From Gordonibacter faecis (GTDB lineage: Bacteria > Actinomycetota > Coriobacteriia > Coriobacteriales > Eggerthellaceae), in NCBI RefSeq assembly GCF_030077735.1, contig NZ_JASJEU010000025.1, positions 62,001 through 126,000 of the forward strand: a DNA stretch of 64,000 bases, in the 5' to 3' direction. Below the pieces are notes generated by a model, which had not been told where the DNA came from, ran no database searches, and was given only the letters and a program-made list of their open reading frames with translations. The stretch's first letter is position 1. Each line of letters starts with the position of its first letter. Shown piece by piece: positions 44,366 through 52,841 of the stretch. Both the position numbers and the translations under genes were made by a program.

Positions 44366-44653
44366 TCAGGAGCGATCTTCTCGCGCCCCCTTCTCCGCTT
44401 TCTTCTGTCTGCGGATAGCTGCGGGGATTTGCTTCGCAAACGCGATAATGGCCGCTTTGCTTTCCTTGACAACCGGCATGCCTTTTGCGATATCCTCTGT
44501 TGTGACAACCACATCCATGCGCATGCTGTCGAGAGCCTTGCAATCCATGATGAGTCGGTCACCCTCGGTCCTCATAGAGAACACCTCCACCATGGGCGAA
44601 CCGTCTTCTGTTTTCGCTATGATGGAAGGCCGTTTAACTGCTTTTCGAACCAT
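44366..44653 (-). CDS. small hypothetical protein in the flavoenzyme cluster
   Basis: 95 residues with an AAGGAG site. KRPSIIAKTEDGSPMVEVFS, EGDRLIMDCKALDSMRMDVV then VTTEDIAKGMPVVKESKAAI give alternating strands and helices; the tail is strongly basic, then acidic (IRRQKKAEKGAREDRS). No membrane segment, no cysteine motif other than one Cys, and no recognised family. Its fixed place between the second flavoenzyme gene (30 bases) and the DASS gene (85 bases) suggests a functional link, perhaps as an accessory subunit. Confidence 0.6.
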   Translation of the reverse strand: MVRKAVKRPSIIAKTEDGSPMVEVFSMRTEGDRLIMDCKALDSMRMDVVVTTEDIAKGMPVVKESKAAIIAFAKQIPAAIRRQKKAEKGAREDRS

Positions 44654-44683
44654 ACGTCGCTCCTTTTCGCGTGTTTTCCGTAC

Positions 44684-46258
44684 TTACTTAACTACTGACC
44701 GGAAATCGACGCCATAATCCTCAAGGATTTTGAGAGCGCCCGGTCGCGCACCAGCGGCTATGCCGCCACCCGGATGTCCACAGCAACCAACAAAATACAG
44801 GTTCTCAATCTCGCCATGATAGGTATGACCTTTACCCGGGAAGGGACGCATGTCATACATTTGACTAGGCTGCAAGCCAATCATGCCCAGGTCACCCTCT
44901 TTCATGGCAGGGTTCCATTGCTCGTACTCCAGCGGCGTGAGTCCCCAGTGTCCTACGATGTCGTCATCGGTGATGTTCGTGGTTTGAGACTTGAAGAACT
45001 CCCACACTTGCTGCTTAAGCTCATCGCCGTGCGTTTCCCAGTTCTTTTCGTCGCCCCACAGGCGATAGGGGGCATAGCTGTATAGGTTGACAACGCTGTG
45101 TCCCTCAGGGCAACGCGTCGGATCCCAAAGCGACGGAATAGTGACCAGAGGCAGCCGCGGATTGAACTCACCAAGCCGGTAGTTACTGAACGTCTCGAGG
45201 TACTCTTTCTCCTCGGGCGCAAACTCAATACAGTAGGCATCAAGGACCTCGGGGCCAGCTTTGAACTCGGGGATCTTGCTCAGGGCAAACGATTGATTGA
45301 GTGCCGCGAAATCGGCTTGCTTCAAGCGATGGACATAACGGGCCTCTTCGGCAGGAGCATCATCGCCTAGCATGTCGTAAACGTCTTTAATGTTGATGGT
45401 GCTCACTACGGCATTATTGGCCAGATACTCCTCGCCCGCTTTGGTGCGCACGCCTTTCACTTCGCCACCTTCGACGATAATGTTGTCAATCCACGCGTTA
45501 GTAAACACGTCTGCACCGTTGTCCTTGCAACAACTCTCGAGCGCATGAACAAAAGCTTGGCTTCCGCCCTTCGGGAACGGCGGCGCATAGGTGGGCTTAT
45601 GCACGCGTCCGGTGAAGTACAATAGCGTGGCCGTGCCAATGGCGCGTGGGTCGATCATCATCTCGGTACACCAACGGGTGAACGTGACACGCACCTGCTC
45701 ACTCTCAAACCACTCTTCCACTATCTGCTGAGCAGACGAATTGAGGACACGCTGAAATTCGCGCCCCTCAGGACTCATATACATAACATTCATCATGGCG
45801 CCATAGGGCGGTGGAGCGCTTTGGGAGCCGATGCCAGCCACGGCAAGCATGTTCACCATGTATTCGTGAAATTTTGGATATACCTCGGCATCATGCTTCG
45901 AGAATCGCGCGATGTTCTCGCAGGCTTTGTCAATGTCGTGGTGCATTATAAGGCTTGTCTGATCGGGGAAAATAGAGCAGAACAAGGCTTTAGCATGCGC
46001 GTATTCGAAGCCGTATTTCGAAAACAATCCCAACTCATCTTCGGTAACGATAGGGGTGGCCGATATCATGTTGTGAACCATGCCGCCAAGATCTGAAACG
46101 TATCCTGGAGCGCACACTTCACCTGACCGAGTGGATCCGCCGCATTCCTCATTGGCTTCCAGACAGCACACGCTAAAACCGGCTTTTGCCAGATAAGCCG
46201 TGGTGATCAAGCCATTATGGCCGCCACCCAACACGACAAAATCATAGGTAGAAGACAT
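44684..46258 (-). CDS. FAD-dependent oxidoreductase, PYROXD2/CrtI-like (paralogue 1)
   Basis: 524 residues with AAAGGAG before the ATG. The dinucleotide-binding fold YDFVVLGGGHNGLITTAYLA then KAGFSVCCLEANEECGGSTR is complete. GKGHTYHGEIENLYFVGCCG then HPGGGIAAGARPGALKILED is the C-terminal FAD-binding block. The middle, EWFESEQVRVTFTRWCTEMM, is typical of CrtI/PYROXD2 desaturases and oxidoreductases. It probably oxidises or reduces a C=C or C-N bond in a small anion imported by the neighbouring transporters. It is very similar to the gene at 46347 and adjacent to it, indicating tandem duplication. Confidence 0.88.
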   Translation of the reverse strand: MSSTYDFVVLGGGHNGLITTAYLAKAGFSVCCLEANEECGGSTRSGEVCAPGYVSDLGGMVHNMISATPIVTEDELGLFSKYGFEYAHAKALFCSIFPDQTSLIMHHDIDKACENIARFSKHDAEVYPKFHEYMVNMLAVAGIGSQSAPPPYGAMMNVMYMSPEGREFQRVLNSSAQQIVEEWFESEQVRVTFTRWCTEMMIDPRAIGTATLLYFTGRVHKPTYAPPFPKGGSQAFVHALESCCKDNGADVFTNAWIDNIIVEGGEVKGVRTKAGEEYLANNAVVSTINIKDVYDMLGDDAPAEEARYVHRLKQADFAALNQSFALSKIPEFKAGPEVLDAYCIEFAPEEKEYLETFSNYRLGEFNPRLPLVTIPSLWDPTRCPEGHSVVNLYSYAPYRLWGDEKNWETHGDELKQQVWEFFKSQTTNITDDDIVGHWGLTPLEYEQWNPAMKEGDLGMIGLQPSQMYDMRPFPGKGHTYHGEIENLYFVGCCGHPGGGIAAGARPGALKILEDYGVDFRSVVK

Positions 46259-46346
46259 GGCTTCTCCTTTGCAGTAGAGTGATAAGCTGAATCGCGTGAG
46301 AAGAAATGCTGCCGGGCGGCATGTGACCGCCCGGCGAGCGTACTCT

Positions 46347-47960
46347 TTACTTCCTCACAACGTCGCGGAAGTCGACACCGAAGTCTTCGAGCACCTTTTG
46401 AACGCCTGCGCGAGCCGATGCCGCAATACCTGCTCCAGGATGCGAGCAGCAGCCAAGGAAATACAGGTTTTCAATGGCACCGTGATACTCATGGCCCTTG
46501 CCAACCAACGGACGCATGTCGTACATCTGGCTGGGCTGCAAGCCAATCTGACCGATATCGCCGTGTACCATGGCCGGATCCCACTGTTCATACTCAAGCG
46601 GTGTCAGGCTCCAGTGGCCAATGATGTCGTCATCGGTGATGTTAGTGGTCATGTCCTTAAAGAACTCCCACACCTGACGCTCAAGCTCTTCTTTGTGGGT
46701 AACCCAGTTCTGCGGGTCGCCCCAAAGGTTGTAGGGAGCGTACTGGTAGATGTTCACGACGCTGTGTCCCTCAGGACAACGTGTGTCATCAAGCAAGGAA
46801 GGAATGGTGATGAGCGGCAGCTTGGGACTGAATTCGCCGAGGGTGTAGTTGCTGAAGATTTGCAAGTACTCTTTCTCGCGCGGGGCAGCCTCGATGCAGA
46901 ACGCCTTCAACACTTCTGGGCCAGCCTTAAATTCAGGAATCTTCTTCAAAGCGAAGGACTGGTTGAGCGCGCCAAAATCGGCATGCTTGATGCGGCGGAT
47001 GGCTTCCAGTTCATCAGCAGGCACATCGTCTGCCACCATCTCATAGATCTGCTTAACATTAATACAGCTGATAACCGCATTGTTAGCCGTAAAGATATCA
47101 CCATCTTTTGTGACAACCTGGCGAGCCTCGCCGTTCTCGACCACGATGTCGGCAACATATTTGTTGGCGAACAACTCGGCGCCATCATCGCGACAGCACT
47201 GCATGAGCGCGTCAATAAAGCTTTTGCTGCCGCCCTTCGGGAAGGGAGCACCCGGATGATCGGGGTTCACCTTACCATTGATCACATACAGATCAGGCTT
47301 GTGAATATTGACGGTGAAGTACAGAAGCGTAGCGGTACCGATCTCACGCGGATCGATCATCATCTCGGTACACCAACGAGTGAACGTGGTGCGCACCTCT
47401 TCGCTTTCGAACCATTCCTCGACGAGTTGCTGGGCGCTCAAGTTCAGCACGCGCTGGAACTCTCGACCCTCGGGGCTCATATACATGGCACTGTGCATAG
47501 CTCCCCAAGGCGGCGGAGGAGACTGTGCTCCCACATGAGCAACCGCCATCATCTTTTCCATGTAGTCATGGAATTCGCGATAGGCAATGGCATCTTTTTC
47601 CGAGAACTGCGCAATGTTCTCGCATGCTTTGTCAACATCCGGATCCATCAACAACACGGTATTGTCGGGGAAAACGGAACAGAACAGCGCATCGGTGTTG
47701 ACGTATTCCAAACCATACTTAGAAATAAGTCCGAGTTCGTCATCACGTACGATGGGTGTGCGGGCAATCATGCTGTGAATCATGCCGCCCAAGTCGCTGA
47801 TATAGCCTGGCGCACACACTTCGCCAGAGCGCGTTCCGCCTCCGAACTCGTCATTGGCCTCGAGACAGCAGACACTGAATCCAGCTTTTGCCAGATAGGC
47901 CGTGGTAAGCAGTCCGTTGTGTCCGCCTCCGATGACCACGAAATCATAGGTTCCTGACAT
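46347..47960 (-). CDS. FAD-dependent oxidoreductase, PYROXD2/CrtI-like (paralogue 2)
   Basis: 537 residues from ATG 47958-47960, with AAGGAGGG upstream; 47 further open codons have no site. It matches paralogue 1 almost block by block: DFVVIGGGHNGLLTTAYLAK, AGFSVCCLEANDEFGGGTR, EWFESEEVRTTFTRWCTEMM and HEYHGAIENLYFLGCCSHPG. A 13-residue insertion (YVINGKVNPDHPG) follows the phrase VNIHKPDL that paralogue 1 lacks, so the substrate pockets differ. It is first in the cluster and divergent from the TetR regulator, making it the most direct regulatory target. Confidence 0.88.
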   Translation of the reverse strand: MSGTYDFVVIGGGHNGLLTTAYLAKAGFSVCCLEANDEFGGGTRSGEVCAPGYISDLGGMIHSMIARTPIVRDDELGLISKYGLEYVNTDALFCSVFPDNTVLLMDPDVDKACENIAQFSEKDAIAYREFHDYMEKMMAVAHVGAQSPPPPWGAMHSAMYMSPEGREFQRVLNLSAQQLVEEWFESEEVRTTFTRWCTEMMIDPREIGTATLLYFTVNIHKPDLYVINGKVNPDHPGAPFPKGGSKSFIDALMQCCRDDGAELFANKYVADIVVENGEARQVVTKDGDIFTANNAVISCINVKQIYEMVADDVPADELEAIRRIKHADFGALNQSFALKKIPEFKAGPEVLKAFCIEAAPREKEYLQIFSNYTLGEFSPKLPLITIPSLLDDTRCPEGHSVVNIYQYAPYNLWGDPQNWVTHKEELERQVWEFFKDMTTNITDDDIIGHWSLTPLEYEQWDPAMVHGDIGQIGLQPSQMYDMRPLVGKGHEYHGAIENLYFLGCCSHPGAGIAASARAGVQKVLEDFGVDFRDVVRK

Positions 47961-48155
47961 GGTTCCCTCCTTGATACTAAGGATTGGGTCGTTGGTCGGA
48001 ATTCCTGTATGAATCGCATCGATGCACTTACTTTTTACCACGCGCCACGAGTGGAGTGTTACGGACACTTTGTCTGAAATGGGGTAATGAGGAACATACA
48101 CCCCACCGAGAACTCAGGAGCAACAACTGAGCAGTGTTTTTAGCAGGTCAAAACC

Positions 48156-48212
48156 TCAGCTACGCTTGTCAAGCCTTCAGCTATGCTTTTCCCCACTTCG
48201 AAAAGAGTGGGG
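48156..48212. promoter_or_regulatory. phased direct repeats and hairpin in the flavoenzyme/TetR intergenic region
   Basis: TCAGCTACGCTT (48156-48167) and TCAGCTATGCTT (48177-48188) are direct repeats 21 bases apart, two helical turns. CCCCACT/AGTGGGG (48191-48212) forms an inverted repeat next to them. The remainder of 47961-48375 contains no gene. These are good candidates for the binding site of the divergent TetR protein or another activator. Confidence 0.5.
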
Positions 48213-48375
48213 TGGCTTATCCATCGTCCGCCAAATGGGCATTTGCAAGTTGGTACCATCTGTGATCAAGGGGCAAGGGGATAGTGCGTCTCTCTGTTGC
48301 AAAGCATAAACAGAACCATCCGCTTAAACGGAAGACATGGCGGTTCATGTCTGAATTGTGCTGATGGGAGATTCG

Positions 48376-49068
48376 ATGATTCGCCAGATCAATATGAGAT
48401 TTGAGATAGCGAAGACATTTGCCTCTCTCGTCGTCGAAGGCGACGCGCCTCATCGGGTAACGGTCACCGACATCGCTCGACGGATGGGCATCGATCGGAA
48501 GACGTTCTACTACTATTTTGAGACAACCGACAATCTGGTGCAGTGGATTTTTCGCAAAGCCATGTCATCTATTGTGTCGCGGCCTGAATTTTCCTCGGCT
48601 AAACTCGCCTACCCCCAAGAGGATCTGCACGACCCCTTCCCTGAGTTACCTTTTTACGTTCAGATCAAGGATGGAGACAATTTCATCCATCAAATGATTT
48701 ACTTCAAATATTGGGGCCGCTACTTTCAGCAAAACCGCGAATACTATCGGCGCATATTTATGGGAGCAACGTACTTCGAGTTTTTTGACTATATTACGCT
48801 TCTCTACTTCCCCGCCATAGAAGCCGACATACGCATCATGCTGGGAGATCGCGAGATGCCCGAAGTGGTGATCAAATTCTTGACGGAATACCATACGATG
48901 GGTATTTTCGGACGCGTTCTTTACCATTACACCCGTACGCAATCTTTTATGATGCAGGACGAGCTCAACCCCTTCTTCTCGTACGGGCATCGGATGATCC
49001 AAGCAACCATTGATCTTTATTGCGATACGCCCGAAAAGGCCCAGAAACAACAAAGCCCCCGTCGCTGA
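48376..49068 (+). CDS. TetR/AcrR family transcriptional regulator
   Basis: 230 residues from ATG 48376-48378, six bases after GGGAG. The N-terminal domain MRFEIAKTFASLVVEGDAPH then RVTVTDIARRMGIDRKTFYY and YFETTDNLVQWIF is the canonical TetR HTH. The C-terminal part (FIHQMIYFKYWGRYFQQNRE, FFDYITLLYFPAIEADIRIM) is a helical ligand-binding and dimer domain. It probably controls the divergent flavoenzyme-transporter cluster. Its stop codon lies within the terminator that follows. Confidence 0.88.
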   Translation: MIRQINMRFEIAKTFASLVVEGDAPHRVTVTDIARRMGIDRKTFYYYFETTDNLVQWIFRKAMSSIVSRPEFSSAKLAYPQEDLHDPFPELPFYVQIKDGDNFIHQMIYFKYWGRYFQQNREYYRRIFMGATYFEFFDYITLLYFPAIEADIRIMLGDREMPEVVIKFLTEYHTMGIFGRVLYHYTRTQSFMMQDELNPFFSYGHRMIQATIDLYCDTPEKAQKQQSPRR

Positions 49069-49099
49069 CCTGGTCTCGGCCAGATGACGGGGGCTTTTT
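49052..49099. terminator. bidirectional terminator between TetR gene and redox operon
   Basis: AAAGCCCCCGTC and GACGGGGGCTTT form a 12-bp stem with a 22-base loop, with A-run on the left and T-run on the right. It begins inside the last codons of the TetR gene and ends two bases before the end of the flavinylation-motif gene. Confidence 0.85.
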
Positions 49100-49100
49100 G

Positions 49101-49466
49101 CTATCGCACGGGGGTGCCGGGGGGTGCGAAGGTGGGGAGGTTGGAGGCTCCGGCGTTGAGGTCCTCGCGGAACAGGTCCTCCATGATGCGGTTGCGCGTG
49201 CTCCACGTGGCGCCCGTTACAGCGTCCACAACCTCCTGGATGCTGCGGGTGCGGGCGGGAGCATCTTCGCCAGCCTCTTCACCACCGGACTCAGCACCAG
49301 GTTCAGCTTCGCCACAGGGCTCAGCGCCCATCTCGGCTTCGCCACGGGACATCTCACCCGAGCCTTCGCCATCAACCTTCGCCTCGCCCTCCCACCTGGT
49401 GGCGCCCGTCACCGCATCAACGGTGGCACCCGTTACGGCATCCACGTTGTCGTGCTCAGGGCTCAT
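49101..49466 (-). CDS. small acidic protein with three flavinylation-like DAVTGAT motifs
   Basis: 121 residues. VDAVTGATVDAVTGATRW near the N-terminus gives two motifs; a third, VVDAVTGATWSTRNRIMEDL, lies at about residues 79-98 and has the continuation seen in FMN_bind domains. D-x-x-(S/T)-G-A-(S/T) is the sequence in which ApbE attaches FMN to threonine. The middle is an acidic Gly/Glu linker. There is no complete FMN_bind fold and no signal peptide. Its ATG overlaps the preceding membrane-protein stop (ATGA). It may be a covalent flavin carrier for the molybdoenzyme operon; ApbE is not in this window. Confidence 0.75.
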   Translation of the reverse strand: MSPEHDNVDAVTGATVDAVTGATRWEGEAKVDGEGSGEMSRGEAEMGAEPCGEAEPGAESGGEEAGEDAPARTRSIQEVVDAVTGATWSTRNRIMEDLFREDLNAGASNLPTFAPPGTPVR

Positions 49467-49993
49467 GCGGTCGGGGCCTCCGACGGCTTGCGCGCGGCAT
49501 CAAGCTCCGGCTCTTTCACCAGCAGCTTCGCCAAGCCGCCCGCTGCGGGGTCGGACAGGAAAGCCACAATGACGATGGTCGGCCAGAACTGCAGGCACAG
49601 GCTTACAAACCTATCGAACACGTTCGTAGCAATCATTTCACCCGTCATAGCGTTCATCGCCGGTACATCCCCGATGCCCGTCATGAATGCCGTCATCACA
49701 ATGCCCAGGAAGAACATGATAAGCGTGCTGAAAAACACGTTCTGGATCAGGCGAAATGCCACCGACCCCGGCTTCGCGTCGTAGTACACGGCGCACGCCG
49801 CCGCAATGCGCGCCAGCGGAATCACGGCCGTTACCACGAACGACACCACAAAGGCCACGGCGAATGACATACCGTAAAACACCGGGTCAATATGCGGCAC
49901 GCCCTGCATGATGGTGAGGCACAGGCACAAAACCGCCGCCACAATAAACGAGAAGAACAAACCGTACACGATGTAGTACTTCTTGCTGTGCAT
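49463..49993 (-). CDS. four-helix membrane protein, DUF2798-like
   Basis: 176 residues from ATG 49991-49993, after AAGGAGCGG. Helices: YYIVYGLFFSFIVAAVLCLC, GMSFAVAFVVSFVVTAVIPL, NVFFSTLIMFFLGIVMTAFM and SLCLQFWPTIVIVAFL. The paired helices with a YYDAKPGS loop resemble the DUF2798 duplication. As third gene of the operon with a molybdoenzyme and an Fe-S protein before it, it is well placed to anchor them or pass electrons from menaquinol, but no heme ligand pair is obvious. Confidence 0.7.
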   Translation of the reverse strand: MHSKKYYIVYGLFFSFIVAAVLCLCLTIMQGVPHIDPVFYGMSFAVAFVVSFVVTAVIPLARIAAACAVYYDAKPGSVAFRLIQNVFFSTLIMFFLGIVMTAFMTGIGDVPAMNAMTGEMIATNVFDRFVSLCLQFWPTIVIVAFLSDPAAGGLAKLLVKEPELDAARKPSEAPTA

Positions 49994-50060
49994 TTCCGCT
50001 CCTTGTCCGTGTGCCGCCCGCGTACCCGCGAGCGGCACACAAAAGATCAGGAAAATCCCC

Positions 50061-50402
50061 TTATGCTACGACGAACAGCGTCTTCTGCTTTTCATCCATC
50101 TTTGCGGACAGCTCGTCCAGCGGGCCGAACTCCAGGCACATCGACTGGCAGTGCTGCACGCAGGTGGGCACCTTGCCCGCAGCGCGGCGAGCGGCACAGG
50201 TGTCGCACTGCTTCGTGGGAATGGGCAAATAGCTGAACTGCCAGTTCTCGTCAGCCTCATCACCAATAACCCATGGGCCAATCTTTACCACTTTGACGCC
50301 CGTCTCGCCAACCGGCAGGCCATGCTCCATCTGGCAGGCCACTTCGCAGCTATGGCAACCGGAGCACCACTGCGCATCAACCAGGATTCCGTACTTCGCC
50401 AT
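50061..50402 (-). CDS. 4Fe-4S electron-transfer subunit of the molybdoenzyme
   Basis: 113 residues from ATG 50400-50402, two bases from the stop of the large subunit. KYGILVDAQWCSGCHSCEVA then CQMEHG gives one CxxCxxCxxxC cluster site; CDTCAARRAAGKVPTCVQHC gives CxxCx8CxxxC, the second. The family (DmsB/HybA type) usually has four clusters and about 190 residues, so this is a short two-cluster version as found with acetylene-hydratase-type and catechol-dehydroxylase-type molybdoenzymes of gut Coriobacteria. There is no Tat or Sec signal. Confidence 0.88.
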   Translation of the reverse strand: MAKYGILVDAQWCSGCHSCEVACQMEHGLPVGETGVKVVKIGPWVIGDEADENWQFSYLPIPTKQCDTCAARRAAGKVPTCVQHCQSMCLEFGPLDELSAKMDEKQKTLFVVA

Positions 50403-50404
50403 GG

Positions 50405-52639
50405 TTATTCCCCCTCTTCCACTTTGTAGACCTTGCAGATGAAGCTCTTGTAGTTGGAACCGAAACCGCTCTTGCCCGGGATCCACGGAATGGTGTTGTT
50501 GATGTTCAGGTCAAACACGTCGTAGAACTTCTCCGGGTCGCCCTCGGGGAACCACCAGCCGTGGTCACACGACACGATGCGGCGATCCATGATGGGCGTG
50601 AGCTTCGCCTTGCGCTTGGCGCGACCCATGGGGCCTTCCATCCACACCCAGTCGCCGTCCTTGATGCCGTACTTGGCGGCCGTCTCGGGGTGAATCTCCA
50701 TGAGAGGCCAGGGGCGATAGTGACGCATACGCTCGATCTGACGATGCTCGGAGTGGAACATACCCCAGGTGCGGGCGCCGCTCGTCATAACCAACGGGAA
50801 CTCGTCCATGAGCTCGGGGGTGGAACCGGGGCCGGGCTCGGGCTCTTCGAAGTAGGGCAGCGGGTCAAGGCCGGCCTGGTTGTAGAAGTTGCTCCAAAGC
50901 TCAATGCGGCCGGTCGGCGTGTTGAAGCCGGGCTGACCGTCCTTGCGCAGCTTGCCCGTCTTGTAGCGATAGTACTCGATGGGCTGATACGCCGGTGCCA
51001 CGCTCTGTAGTTCCTCGAAGGACATCTCGGTGGGCTTCAGCATGTCGGTGAACATGTCGTCCACGTTGTCCCACGGCCATGCCTCGGGGTTCCAGCGCTT
51101 GCCCAGCTCAAGGTTGATTTGCATGTCGGAGCGGCACTCGCCCACGTCGGTCACCTTGTTGATGGTGGAACCGCGCTGCGCGCCGGACACGAATGCGATG
51201 CCGTTGCGCTCGGGGAACGTGCAGGCAGGCAGCACCACGTCGGCCAGAGCGGCGATGGTGGGCGTCTTGAACAGGTCGACAACCACGATGAAGTCGAGCT
51301 TGTTCAGGGCCTTGTACAAACGCTGCGGGTCGGCACCCATGCAGGCGATGGGGTTCGTGGTTTGCAGCCATGCGCCGTGAATCTCGTACGGCACGCCAGT
51401 TTCGATGGTCTTCACCGTCTCGTCGGGCTGAGACACAGCGAAACCGAAGTTGAACAGCGGGTAGTCCTTGATGCCGATACGCTTGGCTTCCTGTTCCTCG
51501 CCCAGCACCTCGCGGCCCCAGCCGCCGGCCACGGAAAGGATTTCGGGGGCCACAATCATGCCGCCCGGGCGCTCCATGTTGCCCGTGATCTCCCAGAGAG
51601 CAAGGATGGCCTGACCAGCCGGCATAGCTTCGCGGGTCATGTCCACGGCCACGCCCCACTGCAGCGTGGAGTTCTTGGCATTGCCCAGCATACGGGCGGC
51701 GGCGATGATCTTTTCCTCGGGCACCCAGGTGATCTCGCTCACGCGCTTCACGTCGAACTCAGCGGCGCGTGCAGCCAGCTCGTCGAAGCCGTAGCACCAG
51801 TTGTCAACGAACTCGTGGTCGTAGAGGTTCTCGTCGATGATGATCTTCATCATGCCGAGTGCCAGCGCCGCGTCGGTGCCGGGGCGCACGCGCAGGTGCA
51901 GTTCGGACTTCGTGGCCAGCCAGGTGACCTTCGGGTCAACGGTGACAATCTTCATGCCGCGCTTCATGAGGTCGATCACCCAGTGACCATAGAAGCCTTC
52001 GATGTTGGACTTCAGCGGGTAGTTACCCCAGATGAACATGACCTCGGGCACCTCGTAGTCCGGATGGTCGTAGCGCTCGGGGAACTGCTGGGCGGCGTCG
52101 GGAATCCACGGCGCGCCGGTGGTGGCAGCCATGCCAGCGATACGCGGCAGGTAGCAGCACTGACCGGACAGGAAGCCCGTGTAGTTGGGGCTGCCGAAGG
52201 ACCAGCACAGACGCGTGATATAGGCAGCGATGTCGCGGCCGGTACCCTGAGCAAACACCACGGACTCGGCGCCGTACTTTTCTTTCATATCCATGAACTT
52301 CTCGGTGATGAGGTCGTAGGCCTCGTCCCAGCTGATGCGCTCCCATTTGTCCTTGCCGCGGTCCTCGCGAGCACGCTTCATGGGGTACTGCAGGCGCTCC
52401 TTGTGGTGCGTCACCTCGGGCACGTCCAGGCAGCGCATGCACAGACGACCATTCGTCCACGGATCCTCCGGGTCGCCTTCGCACTTGACGAGCTTACCCT
52501 CGTCGTTCGTGTACATGACCACGCCGCAACCCAAGTGGCAGCCCGGGCCCGTCCACGCACAACCGCGCGTTACGTGCAAGTCGCCTTCCTCGTAGGAAAA
52601 CGGCTTCTCGTGATTCACGGTGCGATACTCTTCTCCCAT
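50405..52639 (-). CDS. molybdopterin-dependent oxidoreductase, large subunit
   Basis: 744 residues from ATG 52637-52639, after AAGGAGG. The N-terminal cluster region contains GCAWTGPGCHLGCGVVMY (Cys at about 27, 34, 38) and RLCMRC (67/70). The bis-MGD-binding core has GLCxxF-type WERISWDEAYDLITEKF, FAQGTGRDIAAYITRLCWSF and TGFLSGQCCYLPR near the Mo ligand; EFPLVMTSGARTWGMFHSEH and WFPEGDPEKF lie at the end. There is no Tat signal, so it is cytoplasmic. It belongs to the DMSO-reductase superfamily branch that includes acetylene hydratase and the catechol dehydroxylases of Eggerthella and Gordonibacter. The substrate is unknown, probably an aromatic or polyphenol. Confidence 0.9.
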   Translation of the reverse strand: MGEEYRTVNHEKPFSYEEGDLHVTRGCAWTGPGCHLGCGVVMYTNDEGKLVKCEGDPEDPWTNGRLCMRCLDVPEVTHHKERLQYPMKRAREDRGKDKWERISWDEAYDLITEKFMDMKEKYGAESVVFAQGTGRDIAAYITRLCWSFGSPNYTGFLSGQCCYLPRIAGMAATTGAPWIPDAAQQFPERYDHPDYEVPEVMFIWGNYPLKSNIEGFYGHWVIDLMKRGMKIVTVDPKVTWLATKSELHLRVRPGTDAALALGMMKIIIDENLYDHEFVDNWCYGFDELAARAAEFDVKRVSEITWVPEEKIIAAARMLGNAKNSTLQWGVAVDMTREAMPAGQAILALWEITGNMERPGGMIVAPEILSVAGGWGREVLGEEQEAKRIGIKDYPLFNFGFAVSQPDETVKTIETGVPYEIHGAWLQTTNPIACMGADPQRLYKALNKLDFIVVVDLFKTPTIAALADVVLPACTFPERNGIAFVSGAQRGSTINKVTDVGECRSDMQINLELGKRWNPEAWPWDNVDDMFTDMLKPTEMSFEELQSVAPAYQPIEYYRYKTGKLRKDGQPGFNTPTGRIELWSNFYNQAGLDPLPYFEEPEPGPGSTPELMDEFPLVMTSGARTWGMFHSEHRQIERMRHYRPWPLMEIHPETAAKYGIKDGDWVWMEGPMGRAKRKAKLTPIMDRRIVSCDHGWWFPEGDPEKFYDVFDLNINNTIPWIPGKSGFGSNYKSFICKVYKVEEGE

Positions 52640-52841
52640 GCTCAAGCCTCCTTGTTCCTTCTCGTCCGACGCCCCGATGTGCAGCCGTGCAGCCCGTTTG
52701 CTGGGCCTCACGGGTTTCTTGCACCCGTTGCGTTTTCTTGCCACGATACTATCGACCGCGTATCATGGGCACCATCGCCGTTTCGTCTGGTTTATCTGGC
52801 GAAGCATCGGCGCAACGCACGAGGGGGATGCGGAGTACACT

